A stretch of DNA of 64,000 bases from UBA4971 sp900019985 (GCA_050949175.1 JBMNFG010000009.1:578898-642897), one strand, 5' to 3'; shown: positions 50,667 through 59,471, counted from the stretch's first letter. Translations and numbers: made by a program. The notes: generated by a model not told the origin, from the letters alone.

Positions 50667-50970
50667 GGAGATATATGTCTCTAGCAGGATAGTTCCAGAC
50701 TTTGTAGAAGTCTATTGCCAGTGAGATGCATATATCTCCTGTGGCCGGGGACTGCAGCGAGAGGCGGCAAAATCGGACCGTCAGTATACCGGTGAGACTC
50801 TGTAGAGGCGACCCCGCTAGGGCAGCCGTCGCCTGGTGAAGCACCTGCCACCGAGGATTCGAACACCTTTCATTGCAAACACCGGCAGACGATTCCCCGG
50901 GTGCCGCAAGTGCAACGCCGATCACCAAAGATGTAGACCTCTTTCGTTGCGATCACCGGGCGCGGGGATC
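50667..50970 (+). other. Structured intergenic segment, candidate RNA of unknown class
   Basis: Between the speD terminator and the next gene lie about 370 bases without a credible gene. Several strong helices are visible: GGAGATATATG (50667-50677) with CATATATCTCC (50729-50739), enclosing AGACTT/AAGTCT; AGGCGAC (50806-50812) with GTCGCCT (50828-50834), enclosing CCC/GGG; GCAACG (50912-50917) with CGTTGC (50945-50950), enclosing AAAGA/TCTTT. I compared it by memory with tmRNA, RNase P, SRP, T-box, M-box and ydaO elements and found no match. It could be an independent RNA or the leader of the DUF4139 gene. Strand is assumed from the flanking genes. Confidence 0.45.
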
Positions 50971-51041
50971 AGTAGGAAACACAGGAGAAGTGATGAATCT
51001 ATACTTAGGCTAAAGCCTCCAAGTCTTGGGGAGGGATTTTG

Positions 51042-52496
51042 ATGCGTCGTGTTATGTTTGCGCTGATGCTTGTCATCATAGCTTCCTTTACGATTGCACC
51101 GTGCTATGCAGTATTCGCAGGGGGAAGTGAATCCACAGAAGGTGTTAAACTTGAAGTAGGAACAGATCAGAGGAAAGACCTGTCTCTGACTGTCTATAAC
51201 AGCGACATCGCGCTGGTGAGGGATACTCGGTACATTCAGTTCGCAAGAGGCTTGAATCTTGTGGAGCTTTCAGGACTGGCTACCAATATAGATCCTACAT
51301 CTGTTTCATTTAAGTCGCTTACACGTCCCGGGGATATCAAGACTGTTGAGCACAATTTTGACTATGCTGTGGTCAACAGGCAGAGTCTCTTGGAGAGGTA
51401 CATCGGAGAGGAGATCTGGCTGATCTCAGATGGTATGCGAGTGTCTGCGAAGCTCCTGTCAGTAGACGGACAAGGCAGGCTGATAGTTGAGATCGACGGA
51501 AGGATCATAATCGATCCGCCGGGTGCTGTAGAACTCCCTCCGTTACCTTTAGACTTGATTACCCGTCCGACATTGGTATGGCATGCTGAAGCGAAGTGGA
51601 CCGAAAGGCATGAAGTTGAGATAGCTTACCTTACCGCAGGCCTTAGCTGGTCAGCAGATTACGTATGTGTCCTGGATGATAAAGACCAGTCGTGCGCGCT
51701 GACAGGCTGGGTTACATTGAACAACAAAAGCGGAGCTACTTACCGCAATGCGAAAGTGAAGCTAATAGCAGGGGATATACACACTCTCCCCGCACCTCTT
51801 CCTACCCGGAGTGCTGCAAAGACAATGATGCTGTCTGAGGCGGCTGACACCGTAATGTTTTTGGAAGAGCAGGCGGGATTCGAGTACCACGCATACACAC
51901 TACCCGGAACTACGACTGTTGCCGATAATCAGTTAAAGCAGGTGCAGCTTCTGGAGTCTCCAAAGGTATCCACGAGAAAGCTGTATGTTTTGGAGAGCTC
52001 CGGGTATCGCTATCCATATGACAGCAGCCTTTATCCTGGTCAAAGCGAGACAAGGAATGCCAAGACTATCCTTGAGTTTGCAAATACTGAAGAATCAGGT
52101 CTTGGAATGCCTTTGCCTGCAGGAAGGGTGCGCGTGTATAAGGCCCTGTCCGACGGGAGCATGGACTTTATCGGGGAGGACAGGATTTCCCATACACCTA
52201 AGGATGAAATGATCAGGCTTTACGTAGGTGACTCCTTTGACGTGGTGGGCGAGCGTATAGTAACCGATTACAAGCTCGGTGAGAATGCTCGCGAGGAAGC
52301 GTATTGCATCAAGGTGCGAAATCGAAAAGACGAAGCCATTGATGTAGCTGTTGTAGAGAAGCTGTACGGTGATTGGACCATTTCAAGTCCCTTCACCTTT
52401 GAAAAACGTGATGCTAATACCGCAGTGTTTGAGGTAAGGGTGCCCGGCAACAGCGAGACAGAGATACTGTTCCGGGTGCATACGAAAACCAACTGA
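51042..52496 (+). CDS. Secreted DUF4139-like protein
   Basis: A 484-residue protein with a signal peptide (about residues 1-26, MFALMLVIIASFTIAPCYAV). The LTVYNSDIALVRDTRYI start, VSFKSL, and AYLTAGLSWSADYVCVLDD..LTGWVTLNNKSGATYRNAKVKLIAGDI are typical of the DUF4139 (mucoidy-inhibitor A-like) family. The C-terminal part is beta-rich (VRNRKDEAIDVAVVEKLYGDWTI). No enzymatic motif; probably an exported structural or adhesion protein. ATG 51042 has GGGGAGGG upstream. Confidence 0.75.
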   Translation: MRRVMFALMLVIIASFTIAPCYAVFAGGSESTEGVKLEVGTDQRKDLSLTVYNSDIALVRDTRYIQFARGLNLVELSGLATNIDPTSVSFKSLTRPGDIKTVEHNFDYAVVNRQSLLERYIGEEIWLISDGMRVSAKLLSVDGQGRLIVEIDGRIIIDPPGAVELPPLPLDLITRPTLVWHAEAKWTERHEVEIAYLTAGLSWSADYVCVLDDKDQSCALTGWVTLNNKSGATYRNAKVKLIAGDIHTLPAPLPTRSAAKTMMLSEAADTVMFLEEQAGFEYHAYTLPGTTTVADNQLKQVQLLESPKVSTRKLYVLESSGYRYPYDSSLYPGQSETRNAKTILEFANTEESGLGMPLPAGRVRVYKALSDGSMDFIGEDRISHTPKDEMIRLYVGDSFDVVGERIVTDYKLGENAREEAYCIKVRNRKDEAIDVAVVEKLYGDWTISSPFTFEKRDANTAVFEVRVPGNSETEILFRVHTKTN

Positions 52497-52522
52497 TTGA
52501 ATGGGGTAAGGGGGAACCCCGA

Positions 52523-53392
52523 TTGGCATCGGAAGCATCCTTTGTTCCCACGTATCAGCTGTTCGGAGAAGGCGACTACTACATCGAGGAGCGCATTTTT
52601 CCTAGGGTTGATTTTCCGCGCCCTTCGGAAAAGTGCGCGCTTCTTAATGATCTCCAGGTGATATGGGGAGTAGGCCCTGTAACTGAAAGCAAGCTGAAAA
52701 GCGAAGGCTATGAAGACATAGAGAGCCTTTGTTCCCACGTGCGCTGGGGAGACCAGGCGAAAGCGATTCTAGATGCTGTCCGGGAAAGAGATGCAAGGTT
52801 TCTTTCAGGAACTAAGGCGTCTGACCGGCAAGTCGTCACACTGTACTCCCCTTGTGAGATGGTATTTCTCGACATTGAAACTTGCGGCCTTTATAGCACT
52901 TTCCCGCTTTTTCTAGTCGGCATAATGCGACAGCAGGAGAACGGTGAAATGCTTCTAAGGCAGTTCCTCGCCAGGTCATATGAGGAGGAGATCGCGGTTC
53001 TTGCTGCAGTGAAGCAAGAGTTGGAGGGCGCCTGTGTTATTGTAACTTACAACGGACTTAGGTTCGATATGCCGTACATCCGAGAGCGCATGGCCTACTA
53101 CAGCATGTCTTGTCCCGAGGAGCGTTTCCACTTTGACCTTCTTCCAGCTGCGAGAAGGCTTTTCAGGGACGTGCTTCCCAATTGCAAGCTTACAACGGTT
53201 GCGTCTTATGCCCTTGGATATGAGCGCGGTGATGATATTCCGGGGTACATGATACCTGAGGTATACCATAGATTCGCGGTAAATCCCAGTTCAACACTGA
53301 TCCGTCCTATTCTCGAACACAATGCAATGGATATCCACACTATTGCTCTTCTTCTTGCACGGATACTTGACGATGGAGACTTAAAGATGTAG
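52523..53392 (+). CDS. RNase H-like 3'-5' exonuclease domain protein (YprB-like)
   Basis: A 289-residue protein. Residues about 40-90 contain a helix-hairpin-helix-like segment (VIWGVGPVTESKLKSEGYEDIESL). The exonuclease fold has FLDIETCGL (first acidic pair), YNGLRFDMPYIRERM, and HNAMDIHTIALLL (last Asp). These are the YprB type of RNase H-like nucleases. The substrate is unknown. TTG 52523 follows AAGGGGG, 26 bases after the DUF4139 gene. Confidence 0.78.
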   Translation: MASEASFVPTYQLFGEGDYYIEERIFPRVDFPRPSEKCALLNDLQVIWGVGPVTESKLKSEGYEDIESLCSHVRWGDQAKAILDAVRERDARFLSGTKASDRQVVTLYSPCEMVFLDIETCGLYSTFPLFLVGIMRQQENGEMLLRQFLARSYEEEIAVLAAVKQELEGACVIVTYNGLRFDMPYIRERMAYYSMSCPEERFHFDLLPAARRLFRDVLPNCKLTTVASYALGYERGDDIPGYMIPEVYHRFAVNPSSTLIRPILEHNAMDIHTIALLLARILDDGDLKM

Positions 53393-53550
53393 GCTTTTGC
53401 GGTGAAGGGCGTTTGTAATACCATTGTGTCAATTTCTTGAACTATGGGTGCCGGTATTCGGTATTAACGATATATGGCAATGGCAACGGCATTTGAGTCT
53501 TTTCAACATCTGCAATAAGTTGCTGTGCTGACAGGAGGGACAGATGTAAA

Positions 53551-54111
53551 TTGGATGAGGTACGAATCATGAAGGCAGTCAGAGATATCCTTGAAGCAAT
53601 CGGAGAAGACCCCGAACGAGAGGGGCTGAGAGACACTCCTCTTAGGATCGCCAGAATGTTTCAGGAGATATTCAGCGGATTGGAGCAGGATCCGAGGAAA
53701 GAGTTGACCTCTGTCTTTAACGAAGACTATGAAGAGATGGTCATAATTAAGGATATTCCCTTTTACTCCATGTGTGAGCACCACTTGCTTCCCTTCCATG
53801 GCAAAGCTCATGTTGCGTATCTTCCGAAAGGCGGTCGCGTTGTGGGCCTCAGCAAACTTGCAAGGGTCGTGGAAATCCTTGCCAGAAGGCCTCAACTGCA
53901 AGAGAGGCTGACCAGTGAAGTGGCAGACATGGTTTTTCAAGAGTTGAAACCCCACGGTGTAGTTGTAGTGGTAGAAGCAGAGCATCTATGTATGTCAATG
54001 CGGGGAATAAACAAGCCCGGAAGTTACGCGGTAACTTCGGCTGTGAGAGGCCTTTTCCGAAAGGATGCAGCTGCAAGGGCTGAGGCAATGACTCTGATAA
54101 AAGGAGAGTGA
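53551..54111 (+). CDS. folE: GTP cyclohydrolase I
   Basis: A 186-residue FolE: zinc ligands in MCEHHLLPFHG and later HLCMSMRGINKPG, plus EGLRDTPLRIARMF and RPQLQERLT. Makes dihydroneopterin triphosphate for folate. TTG 53551 has AGGAGGG at a good distance; ATG 53569 is an alternative. folE lies next to spoIVA and hup, as mtrA does in Bacillus. Confidence 0.95.
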   Translation: MDEVRIMKAVRDILEAIGEDPEREGLRDTPLRIARMFQEIFSGLEQDPRKELTSVFNEDYEEMVIIKDIPFYSMCEHHLLPFHGKAHVAYLPKGGRVVGLSKLARVVEILARRPQLQERLTSEVADMVFQELKPHGVVVVVEAEHLCMSMRGINKPGSYAVTSAVRGLFRKDAAARAEAMTLIKGE

Positions 54112-54117
54112 CAAGAC

Positions 54118-54147
54118 GAATATTTGTCTCTCCCACTCATATACATT
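54118..54147 (+). promoter_or_regulatory. Candidate sigma-E promoter of spoIVA
   Basis: GAATATT (54118-54124) resembles the sigma-E -35 box and CATATACATT (54138-54147) its -10 box, about 14 bases apart and 47 bases before the spoIVA start. In Bacillus spoIVA is sigma-E dependent. Confidence 0.4.
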
Positions 54148-54193
54148 ATTCTGAAAGCCGTATGTGTATGGGATCCAGGGGGAGGGACCGGAT

Positions 54194-55672
54194 ATGGAAA
54201 GATTTGATATCTTCCAAGACATGGCAACAAGGACCGACGGTGACGTTTATATCGGAGTCGTCGGCCCGGTGAGGACTGGGAAGTCCACGTTTATAAAGCG
54301 GTTCATGGACCTCCTGGTCATTCCCAACATCGATGATGTGTTCGATAAAGAGAGATCAGTGGATGAGTTGCCTCAAAGCGGTGCAGGCAGGACCATCATG
54401 ACGACTGAGCCGAAGTTTGTTCCCAGCGAAGCTGTGTCCGTAACGATTCAAGACAATATCAACGTCAGAGTCAGGTTAGTGGATTGTGTAGGGTACTCTG
54501 TAGAAGGGGCCCTAGGGTACGAAGAGGACGACGGACCTCGTATGGTTATGACCCCATGGTTCGACTATGAGGTACCTTTTGAAGAAGCAGCTGAGTTCGG
54601 AACAAGAAAAGTCATCTCCGACCACTCCACAATAGGCCTTGTTATCCTCACAGACGGAAGCATAACAGATATCCCAAGAAGGAGTTACGTTCCTGCGGAG
54701 GAGCGAGTTATCGAAGAACTGCGTGACCTCGGGAAACCTTTTGCTGCCGTCCTTAACTCAACGCATCCCTGGGCACAAGAAACAGTGGACCTTGCGAAGG
54801 AACTCACAGAGAGGTACGGAGTGCCTGTAATTCCCATGGACTGTCTTAGGATGGATATGGAAGATGTTCTCCGTATTCTGCGCGAAGTGCTGTATGAGTT
54901 CCCTGTGCGCGAAGTGAGTGTGCGGTTGCCTGTCTGGCTCAGTGAGATTTCAGAAGAGCACTGGCTCAGACAGCAGTTTCAGAGTGTTGTGGTTTCAGCT
55001 GTAAAGGAAGTCAAGAGAATCCGGGATATTTCAGATACTGTAAGAAGCTTTACAGCCGAGGATTTCATATCCCGAGCGGATCTGACCACTATGGATTTAG
55101 GTACAGGGCAGGTAGTCATCGATCTTGACACTCCAAGAGAGGTTTTCTTCCAGGTTATCCGTGAAATAAGCGGACTTGAGGTTGAAGGTGACCATCACCT
55201 CCTCAGACTGATGAGAGAGCTTTCAGTGGCAAAGAGAGAGTACGACAAGGTGGCGGACGGCCTCAGGGATGCAGAGGAGCTGGGTTACGGAATCGTCATG
55301 CCTCTCCTGGACGAATTGGAACTTGAGGAGCCTGAGCTTATCAGGCAAGGAAGCAGGTTCGGAGTTAGGCTGAGGGCAGCTGCCCCGTCCATTCACATGA
55401 TTCGCGCAAATATCGAGACAGAGGTGACAACATACGTAGGTACGGAGAGACAAGGGGAGGAACTCGTCAGGAGGCTGTCTGATGAGTTCGAGAAAGATCC
55501 TGAACGGATTTGGGCAACTGATTTCCTCGGGAAGTCCCTACATGAGCTTGTTAAAGAGGGCATAGAGAGCAAGCTCTACCGTATGCCTGAGAATGCCCAG
55601 CAGAAGCTCCAGGAGACGCTTCAGAAAATCGTCAATGAGGGAAGCGGAGGGCTTATCTGCATCATTCTGTAG
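54194..55672 (+). CDS. spoIVA: Stage IV sporulation protein A, spore coat ATPase
   Basis: A 492-residue SpoIVA with N-terminal ERFDIFQDMATRTDGDVYIGVVGPVRTGKSTFIKRFM (Walker A) and the TIMTTEPKFVPSEAV switch. The middle and C-terminal regions are full length, ending in GGLICIIL with the membrane/SpoVM-contact tail. SpoIVA polymerises with ATP hydrolysis to form the basement layer of the spore coat. ATG 54194 follows GGGGGAGGG. Confidence 0.97.
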   Translation: MERFDIFQDMATRTDGDVYIGVVGPVRTGKSTFIKRFMDLLVIPNIDDVFDKERSVDELPQSGAGRTIMTTEPKFVPSEAVSVTIQDNINVRVRLVDCVGYSVEGALGYEEDDGPRMVMTPWFDYEVPFEEAAEFGTRKVISDHSTIGLVILTDGSITDIPRRSYVPAEERVIEELRDLGKPFAAVLNSTHPWAQETVDLAKELTERYGVPVIPMDCLRMDMEDVLRILREVLYEFPVREVSVRLPVWLSEISEEHWLRQQFQSVVVSAVKEVKRIRDISDTVRSFTAEDFISRADLTTMDLGTGQVVIDLDTPREVFFQVIREISGLEVEGDHHLLRLMRELSVAKREYDKVADGLRDAEELGYGIVMPLLDELELEEPELIRQGSRFGVRLRAAAPSIHMIRANIETEVTTYVGTERQGEELVRRLSDEFEKDPERIWATDFLGKSLHELVKEGIESKLYRMPENAQQKLQETLQKIVNEGSGGLICIIL

Positions 55673-55743
55673 GATTCTGATGGGCTAAACGTCATAAATC
55701 CTCTTCGTTGTGGGCATTATACCTCCGAAAGGGGGTTAAGTAC

Positions 55744-56016
55744 ATGACGAAGACGGAGTTGGTGGAGAGAGTCGCAGCTAGAACAGGTTTTACAAAGAAG
55801 GATTCAGCCAAAGCTGTTGATGCGGTCCTTGACACGGTAACTGAGGCCCTTGCGGCAGGTGAAAAGGTGACGTTGGTCGGCTTTGGCAGCTTCGAAGTAC
55901 GGCAGAGAGCAGCCAGAACCGGGCGCGATCCGAGGACCGGAGCAGCAATTCATATCGGAGCCAGAAAGGCTCCTGTGTTCAAAGCAGGCAAATCCTTGAA
56001 AGAGGCAGTTAGATAG
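55744..56016 (+). CDS. hup: HU family DNA-binding protein
   Basis: A 90-residue HU/HBsu: MTKTELVERVAARTGFTKKDSAKAVDAVLDTVTEAL, GFGSFEVRQRAARTGRDPRTG (the DNA-binding arm) and the terminal KAPVFKAGKSLKEAVR. Bends and compacts DNA. ATG 55744 has AAAGGGGG upstream. spoIVA-hup is a conserved Firmicutes pair. Confidence 0.96.
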   Translation: MTKTELVERVAARTGFTKKDSAKAVDAVLDTVTEALAAGEKVTLVGFGSFEVRQRAARTGRDPRTGAAIHIGARKAPVFKAGKSLKEAVR

Positions 56017-56093
56017 GAGGATAATTGCTGATTCTCATCGAATCCTCACTATATTGCAGAAATTAGTCGTAGTAATGAAAGGTGAGGATTACG

Positions 56094-56912
56094 ATGGGCT
56101 TATTGGGCCTGCATGAGACTGTAGAATCTATCTCTGCGTCAGGCAAAACCAAATCTCGGCTCCCGGTGGATGTTATTTTGGTGTCCAGCTTCCTGGCGGG
56201 GGCCTACATCGCTTTTGGGGCTTTTATTGCGTTAATGACAAGTACAGGAGCCCCGTGGCCTCAGGGAGTGCCGGGGCTTCAAAAATTCACATATGCGGTG
56301 GTGTTCCCTGTCGGCATGGTCTATTCAGTTATCGCAGGCGGCGAGCTTTTTACAGGGAACGCTATGTTCATGACAGTGTCTTATCTCAGGCGCGAAATCC
56401 GGCTTCAGGATTTGGCGAGGAATTGGTTGTTGGTGTGGATCGGTAATTTCTTGGGAGGTATTGCAGTAGCATACCTTTTTGGGCGTGTAGGCGGTATACT
56501 CGCGAGCGAGCCGTGGATGACTTATTTGGAGGCACTGGCCGGTGGGAAATGCAGCTACACTTTCACGTGTGCGTTCTGGAGAGGTGTCGGTGCTAATTGG
56601 ATGGGCTGCCTTGCAGTGTGGATGGCTACGAAAAGCCATACCATAGTCGACAAAGCCATAGCTTGCCATCTCCCCATCATGACCTTTGTTATTCTCGGGA
56701 TGGAAAACAGCGTAGCGAACATGTTTACGATACCTGCAAGCCTTTTTGTAGTGGGGCCTACTTCGGTCGTAACTTGGAAGTCTTTCCTGCTTGAGAACCT
56801 TGTTCCGGTCAGCCTGGGCAACCTGGTGGGAGGAGCAGCTTTTGTAGGGGCACTTTACTTATATCTCAGCAGAAGGCATGAGCAGTTGGAAAGGGCCGCT
56901 CACACCGGCTAG
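56094..56912 (+). CDS. Formate/nitrite transporter (FNT) family channel
   Basis: A 272-residue membrane protein with six helices in FNT order: FLAGAYIAFGAFIAL, GGELFTGNAMFM, WIGNFLGG, GVGANWMGCLAVWMA and a late LGNLVGGAAFVGALYLYL. FNT channels pass formate, nitrite or hydrosulfide; formate fits an anaerobe, but the filter residues do not decide it. ATG 56094 is chosen with AGGTGAGG 6 bases upstream; GTG 56082 is possible. Confidence 0.9.
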   Translation: MGLLGLHETVESISASGKTKSRLPVDVILVSSFLAGAYIAFGAFIALMTSTGAPWPQGVPGLQKFTYAVVFPVGMVYSVIAGGELFTGNAMFMTVSYLRREIRLQDLARNWLLVWIGNFLGGIAVAYLFGRVGGILASEPWMTYLEALAGGKCSYTFTCAFWRGVGANWMGCLAVWMATKSHTIVDKAIACHLPIMTFVILGMENSVANMFTIPASLFVVGPTSVVTWKSFLLENLVPVSLGNLVGGAAFVGALYLYLSRRHEQLERAAHTG

Positions 56913-56933
56913 GGTAGGGTGATCGGAGGCCGA

Positions 56934-56998
56934 ATCGCAGCAGTGGGTCGCAGTAGAGGATCGTAGCAGTGGATCGTAGCAGTGAATCGCAGTAGTGA
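56934..56998. repeat. Five tandem copies of a 13-bp repeat
   Basis: Units such as ATCGCAGCAGTGG, ATCGTAGCAGTGG and ATCGTAGCAGTGA stand directly end to end between the FNT gene and tRNA-Pro. Variants differ by single bases. Confidence 0.85.
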
Positions 56999-57016
56999 TT
57001 TGAAAACCCGAATGGG

Positions 57017-57045
57017 TTGCACACGCTGTTTCCGTTTGATATAAT
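57017..57045 (+). promoter_or_regulatory. Promoter of tRNA-Pro
   Basis: TTGCAC (57017-57022), 17 bases, TATAAT (57040-57045), 36 bases before the tRNA. Confidence 0.6.
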
Positions 57046-57080
57046 ACATTTGCTCAAGAAAATGTGTCATCAAGTTTGGT

Positions 57081-57158
57081 CGGGGCGTGGCGCAGTTTGG
57101 CTAGCGCGCCTGAATGGGGTTCAGGAGGTCGCGAGTTCAAGTCTCGCCGCTCCGACCA
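57081..57158 (+). tRNA. tRNA-Pro (anticodon GGG)
   Basis: Acceptor CGGGGCG pairs with CGCTCCG (one G-T pair). The anticodon arm CCTGA-ATGGGGT-TCAGG gives GGG. The T arm has GTTCAAGTC, and CCA is encoded. A T-rich terminator tract follows. Confidence 0.95.
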
Positions 57159-57207
57159 TTTTTTTTGTGATTCTTGTTTTTCATGTGTGGGTTTTGTTTC
57201 TCAAAAG

Positions 57208-57243
57208 TAGCGAGCTGCCACGCATATGCCCGGCAGCTCGCTA
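57208..57243. repeat. Perfect 12-bp inverted repeat
   Basis: TAGCGAGCTGCC (57208-57219) and GGCAGCTCGCTA (57232-57243) form a strong hairpin with a 12-base loop, without a T run. A terminator-like element or a protein site after tRNA-Pro. Confidence 0.6.
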
Positions 57244-57344
57244 TCTGTTCGTGTCATCGAATTGTGCTGCGCTTCTTCACCTCTGTACTTCGTCATGGAT
57301 ACATTGGTACGTCACAAAATCAACACATTCCGAATTTGGTACAC

Positions 57345-57394
57345 TGACATAACTGACACAACTGATACAACGGACACAACTGACACAACACTGA
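57345..57394. repeat. 9-bp tandem repeat (ACTGACACA type)
   Basis: Five imperfect units, for example ACTGACATA, ACTGACACA, ACTGATACA, ACGGACACA. They lie in a stretch of about 400 bases (57244-57658) with no credible gene; short frames there read as (TDT)n and are probably not coding. Confidence 0.75.
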
Positions 57395-57658
57395 CACACC
57401 ACACAACTTCACGGGCCGACGGTGACGGCATTCACGAAGTGAGAGGACAAATTCATCCAACAAGTTGAAGATTATGTCCTCCTTAAGAATACGACTCACG
57501 TCATATTCCCTTCTACAATGCCGTGAAACCGTCGGCAACTATAATCATGCCCCGAGTCGGAAGGTTATAATCACGGATGCGTTGAATTATTCGGCAATAT
57601 ATTGTGGAAACAGCGTTACAATATGGAATGGATTGAAGAAGCAGGAGGCACGCCTGTT

Positions 57659-57961
57659 ATGCCAGGGTCAAGAAGAGGCGCCGGCTCTGATTATGCCAGG
57701 GTAAAGGTCTTAATCTCCGGTCGCGTCCAAGGAGTTGGTTTCAGGAGCTTTGCCCGGCGATATGCAAACGCTCTCAGGATTTGCGGCTGGGTCAAAAACC
57801 TAAATGACGGCCGCGTGGAAGTAGTCGCAGAAGGGGAAAGAACTAATATACTGCAATACCTGAGACTCTTAGAAAAGGGTTCCCCTTGGTCGAGAGTTGA
57901 GGATGTATCTGTTGAATGGCAAGAGTACAGGGGAGATCTTACATTTTTCGGAGTTAGATGA
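57659..57961 (+). CDS. acyP: Acylphosphatase
   Basis: A 100-residue protein with the acylphosphatase core VLISGRVQGVGFRSFARRYA (catalytic Arg) and GWVKNLNDGRVEVVAEG (catalytic Asn). It hydrolyses acyl phosphates such as acetyl phosphate. ATG 57659 has AGGAGG at 57643-57648; earlier in-frame starts lack a site. Its stop overlaps the ATG of the repeat region that follows (ATGA at 57958). Confidence 0.88.
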   Translation: MPGSRRGAGSDYARVKVLISGRVQGVGFRSFARRYANALRICGWVKNLNDGRVEVVAEGERTNILQYLRLLEKGSPWSRVEDVSVEWQEYRGDLTFFGVR

Positions 57962-58213
57962 GCTATCACATGAGCTACCAGATGAAATATCACGTGAACT
58001 ATCGCATGGACTATTGCATGAACTATCACATGAACTATTGCGTATCACATGAACCATTGAATGAGCTATCAGATGAGCTATCACAGGAGTTATCGCATGA
58101 GCTATCAGACCAGCTATCGGATGAGACACCAGCTATCAGACCAGCTATCGGATGAGACACCAGCTATCAGATCAGCTATCGGATGAGACATCAGCTATCA
58201 GGTCAGCTATCCG
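57958..58213. repeat. 12-bp minisatellite merging into 31-bp tandem repeats
   Basis: From 57958 to 58108 run about 12 copies of a 12-bp unit (consensus ATGARCTATCRC). They are followed by three 31-bp units at 58109-58139, 58140-58170 and 58171-58201 and a partial fourth. The first two 31-bp units are identical. An open frame from ATG 57958 reads the first part as four-residue repeats (MNYH, ELSD types) and stops at 58155 in the second 31-bp unit; a further frame opens at 58152 and reads into the patatin gene. Whether any of this is translated is unknown. Confidence 0.8.
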
Positions 58214-58250
58214 TTGGAGAAGATTTTGGGTTGACCGGGAAGGTGAAAGA

Positions 58251-59111
58251 ATGGCTAATCAGTACAAACGTAGCATCGGCCTGGCCTTGGGATCCGGATC
58301 TGCAAGAGGGCTTGCGCATATCGGAGTGCTTAAGGTTCTCGAGAGGGAAGGGATTCCGATAAACGCGATTTCCGGCGCGAGTATGGGGGCTTTGATAGGA
58401 GGGCTTTATGCTGCAGGTATGCCTCTGGAAGAAATGGAGAAGATTGCTCTTTCAGCTACAAGACGAACGGTCCTTACCTACCTGGATCCGATACCATCTC
58501 TTAAAGGCCTGATACTGGGCAAGAGAATAGAGGAAATGCTCCGCTCTTTCGTCGGGCATAGAGACCTGGGGGATCTCGATATACCTGTGGCGATAGTAGC
58601 AACGGATATACGTAGCGGGGAGGAAGTCGTCTTTAAAGGGACAGGGGACCTGGTTGATGCTATTCGCGCAAGTATCTCTGTTCCAGTGGTGTTCGTGCCG
58701 GTCCAGGTAGAGGACAGGATTCTTGTGGACGGAGGGGTAACGAATCCTGTACCTGTAAATGTCTTGGCGTCACTTGATCCGAAGGCTGTCCCTGTGGCTG
58801 TCAGCGTCATTCCAAAAGTCGAACATAAGCAGGCACAAAGACCCACTACCATTGACATATTTCTCAATGCTTTTGACATCATGCAGCAGAGATTGTATGA
58901 AACAAACAAGTCTCTTGCAAGGATCTCTATTGAACCCAATGTCTCATTTGCCTCAGGAATCGAGTTTTGGCAAGCAAAGCGTATCATTGAGTGCGGCGAG
59001 GAGGCTGCTCTTGAAGCACTTCCCGAGATTAAGCGCGCATTAAGCCCTTCTTCTTTCCTTTCGATTCTTGGCAAGCAACTGGCCGCGAGGTTTTCAACCA
59101 CTCTTTTGTGA
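58251..59111 (+). CDS. Patatin-like phospholipase (RssA/NTE family)
   Basis: A 286-residue serine esterase: oxyanion loop LGSGSARGLAHIGVLKVLE, nucleophile GASMGALIGGLYAAG and catalytic Asp in DGGVTNPVPVNVL. Such proteins hydrolyse lysophospholipids; the physiological substrate is unknown. ATG 58251 follows GAAGGTG; a longer frame starts inside the tandem repeats at 58152. Its C-terminal part (residues about 200-286) is a helical extension. Confidence 0.88.
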   Translation: MANQYKRSIGLALGSGSARGLAHIGVLKVLEREGIPINAISGASMGALIGGLYAAGMPLEEMEKIALSATRRTVLTYLDPIPSLKGLILGKRIEEMLRSFVGHRDLGDLDIPVAIVATDIRSGEEVVFKGTGDLVDAIRASISVPVVFVPVQVEDRILVDGGVTNPVPVNVLASLDPKAVPVAVSVIPKVEHKQAQRPTTIDIFLNAFDIMQQRLYETNKSLARISIEPNVSFASGIEFWQAKRIIECGEEAALEALPEIKRALSPSSFLSILGKQLAARFSTTLL

Positions 59112-59150
59112 AACGCGGGTTCAAATCCGACTCCCTTTGGAGGTTTTGCG

Positions 59151-59471
59151 AGCAAACGCTCATAAATGGTCTGTTTTCGAGCATCTTTCCTGAGATTCGA
59201 CCATCTTTCCTTAAAGAGGTGGTTCGACTTCGCTTATCCTCTTAAGGAGGTGCTTCAATTGCGCCCATCCTCTCCGGTTTTTCAGAGCAAACGCTCATAA
59301 ATGGCTGATTCTCAACTACCTTTCATAAAAGAGATGATTCGATTTAGCCATCCTCTCAGATTATTTGGAGCAAATGCTCATTAATGGTCGATTTCCAGCC
59401 ATCTTTCCTTAAAGAGGTGGTTCAATCTCGACCACACTTTTGGATTTTTTCGAGCAAACGCTCATAAATGG
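59151..59471. repeat. Four direct repeats of AGCAAACGCTCATAAATGG
   Basis: Copies at 59151-59169, 59286-59304, 59369-59387 (two changes) and 59453-59471; the last three are 83-84 bases apart. Each starts with the mini-palindrome AGC-AAAC-GCT. Between them lie inverted repeats such as GACCATCTTT..AAAGAGGTGGTTC (59199-59225). No gene is credible in 59112-60068. Confidence 0.8.

Noticed and set aside
50667..50970. Known riboswitch or housekeeping RNA (ydaO, M-box, T-box, tmRNA, RNase P)
   Set aside because: Core consensus strings of these families, recalled from memory, are not found; a model search would decide.
50527..51042. Frames in the gap after speD on both strands (133 and 68 codons)
   Set aside because: No ribosome sites, no family resemblance, and the segment is dominated by inverted repeats.
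57226..57704. Short frames around the 9-bp repeats
   Set aside because: Their sequence is only translated repeat; no ribosome site or conserved residues.
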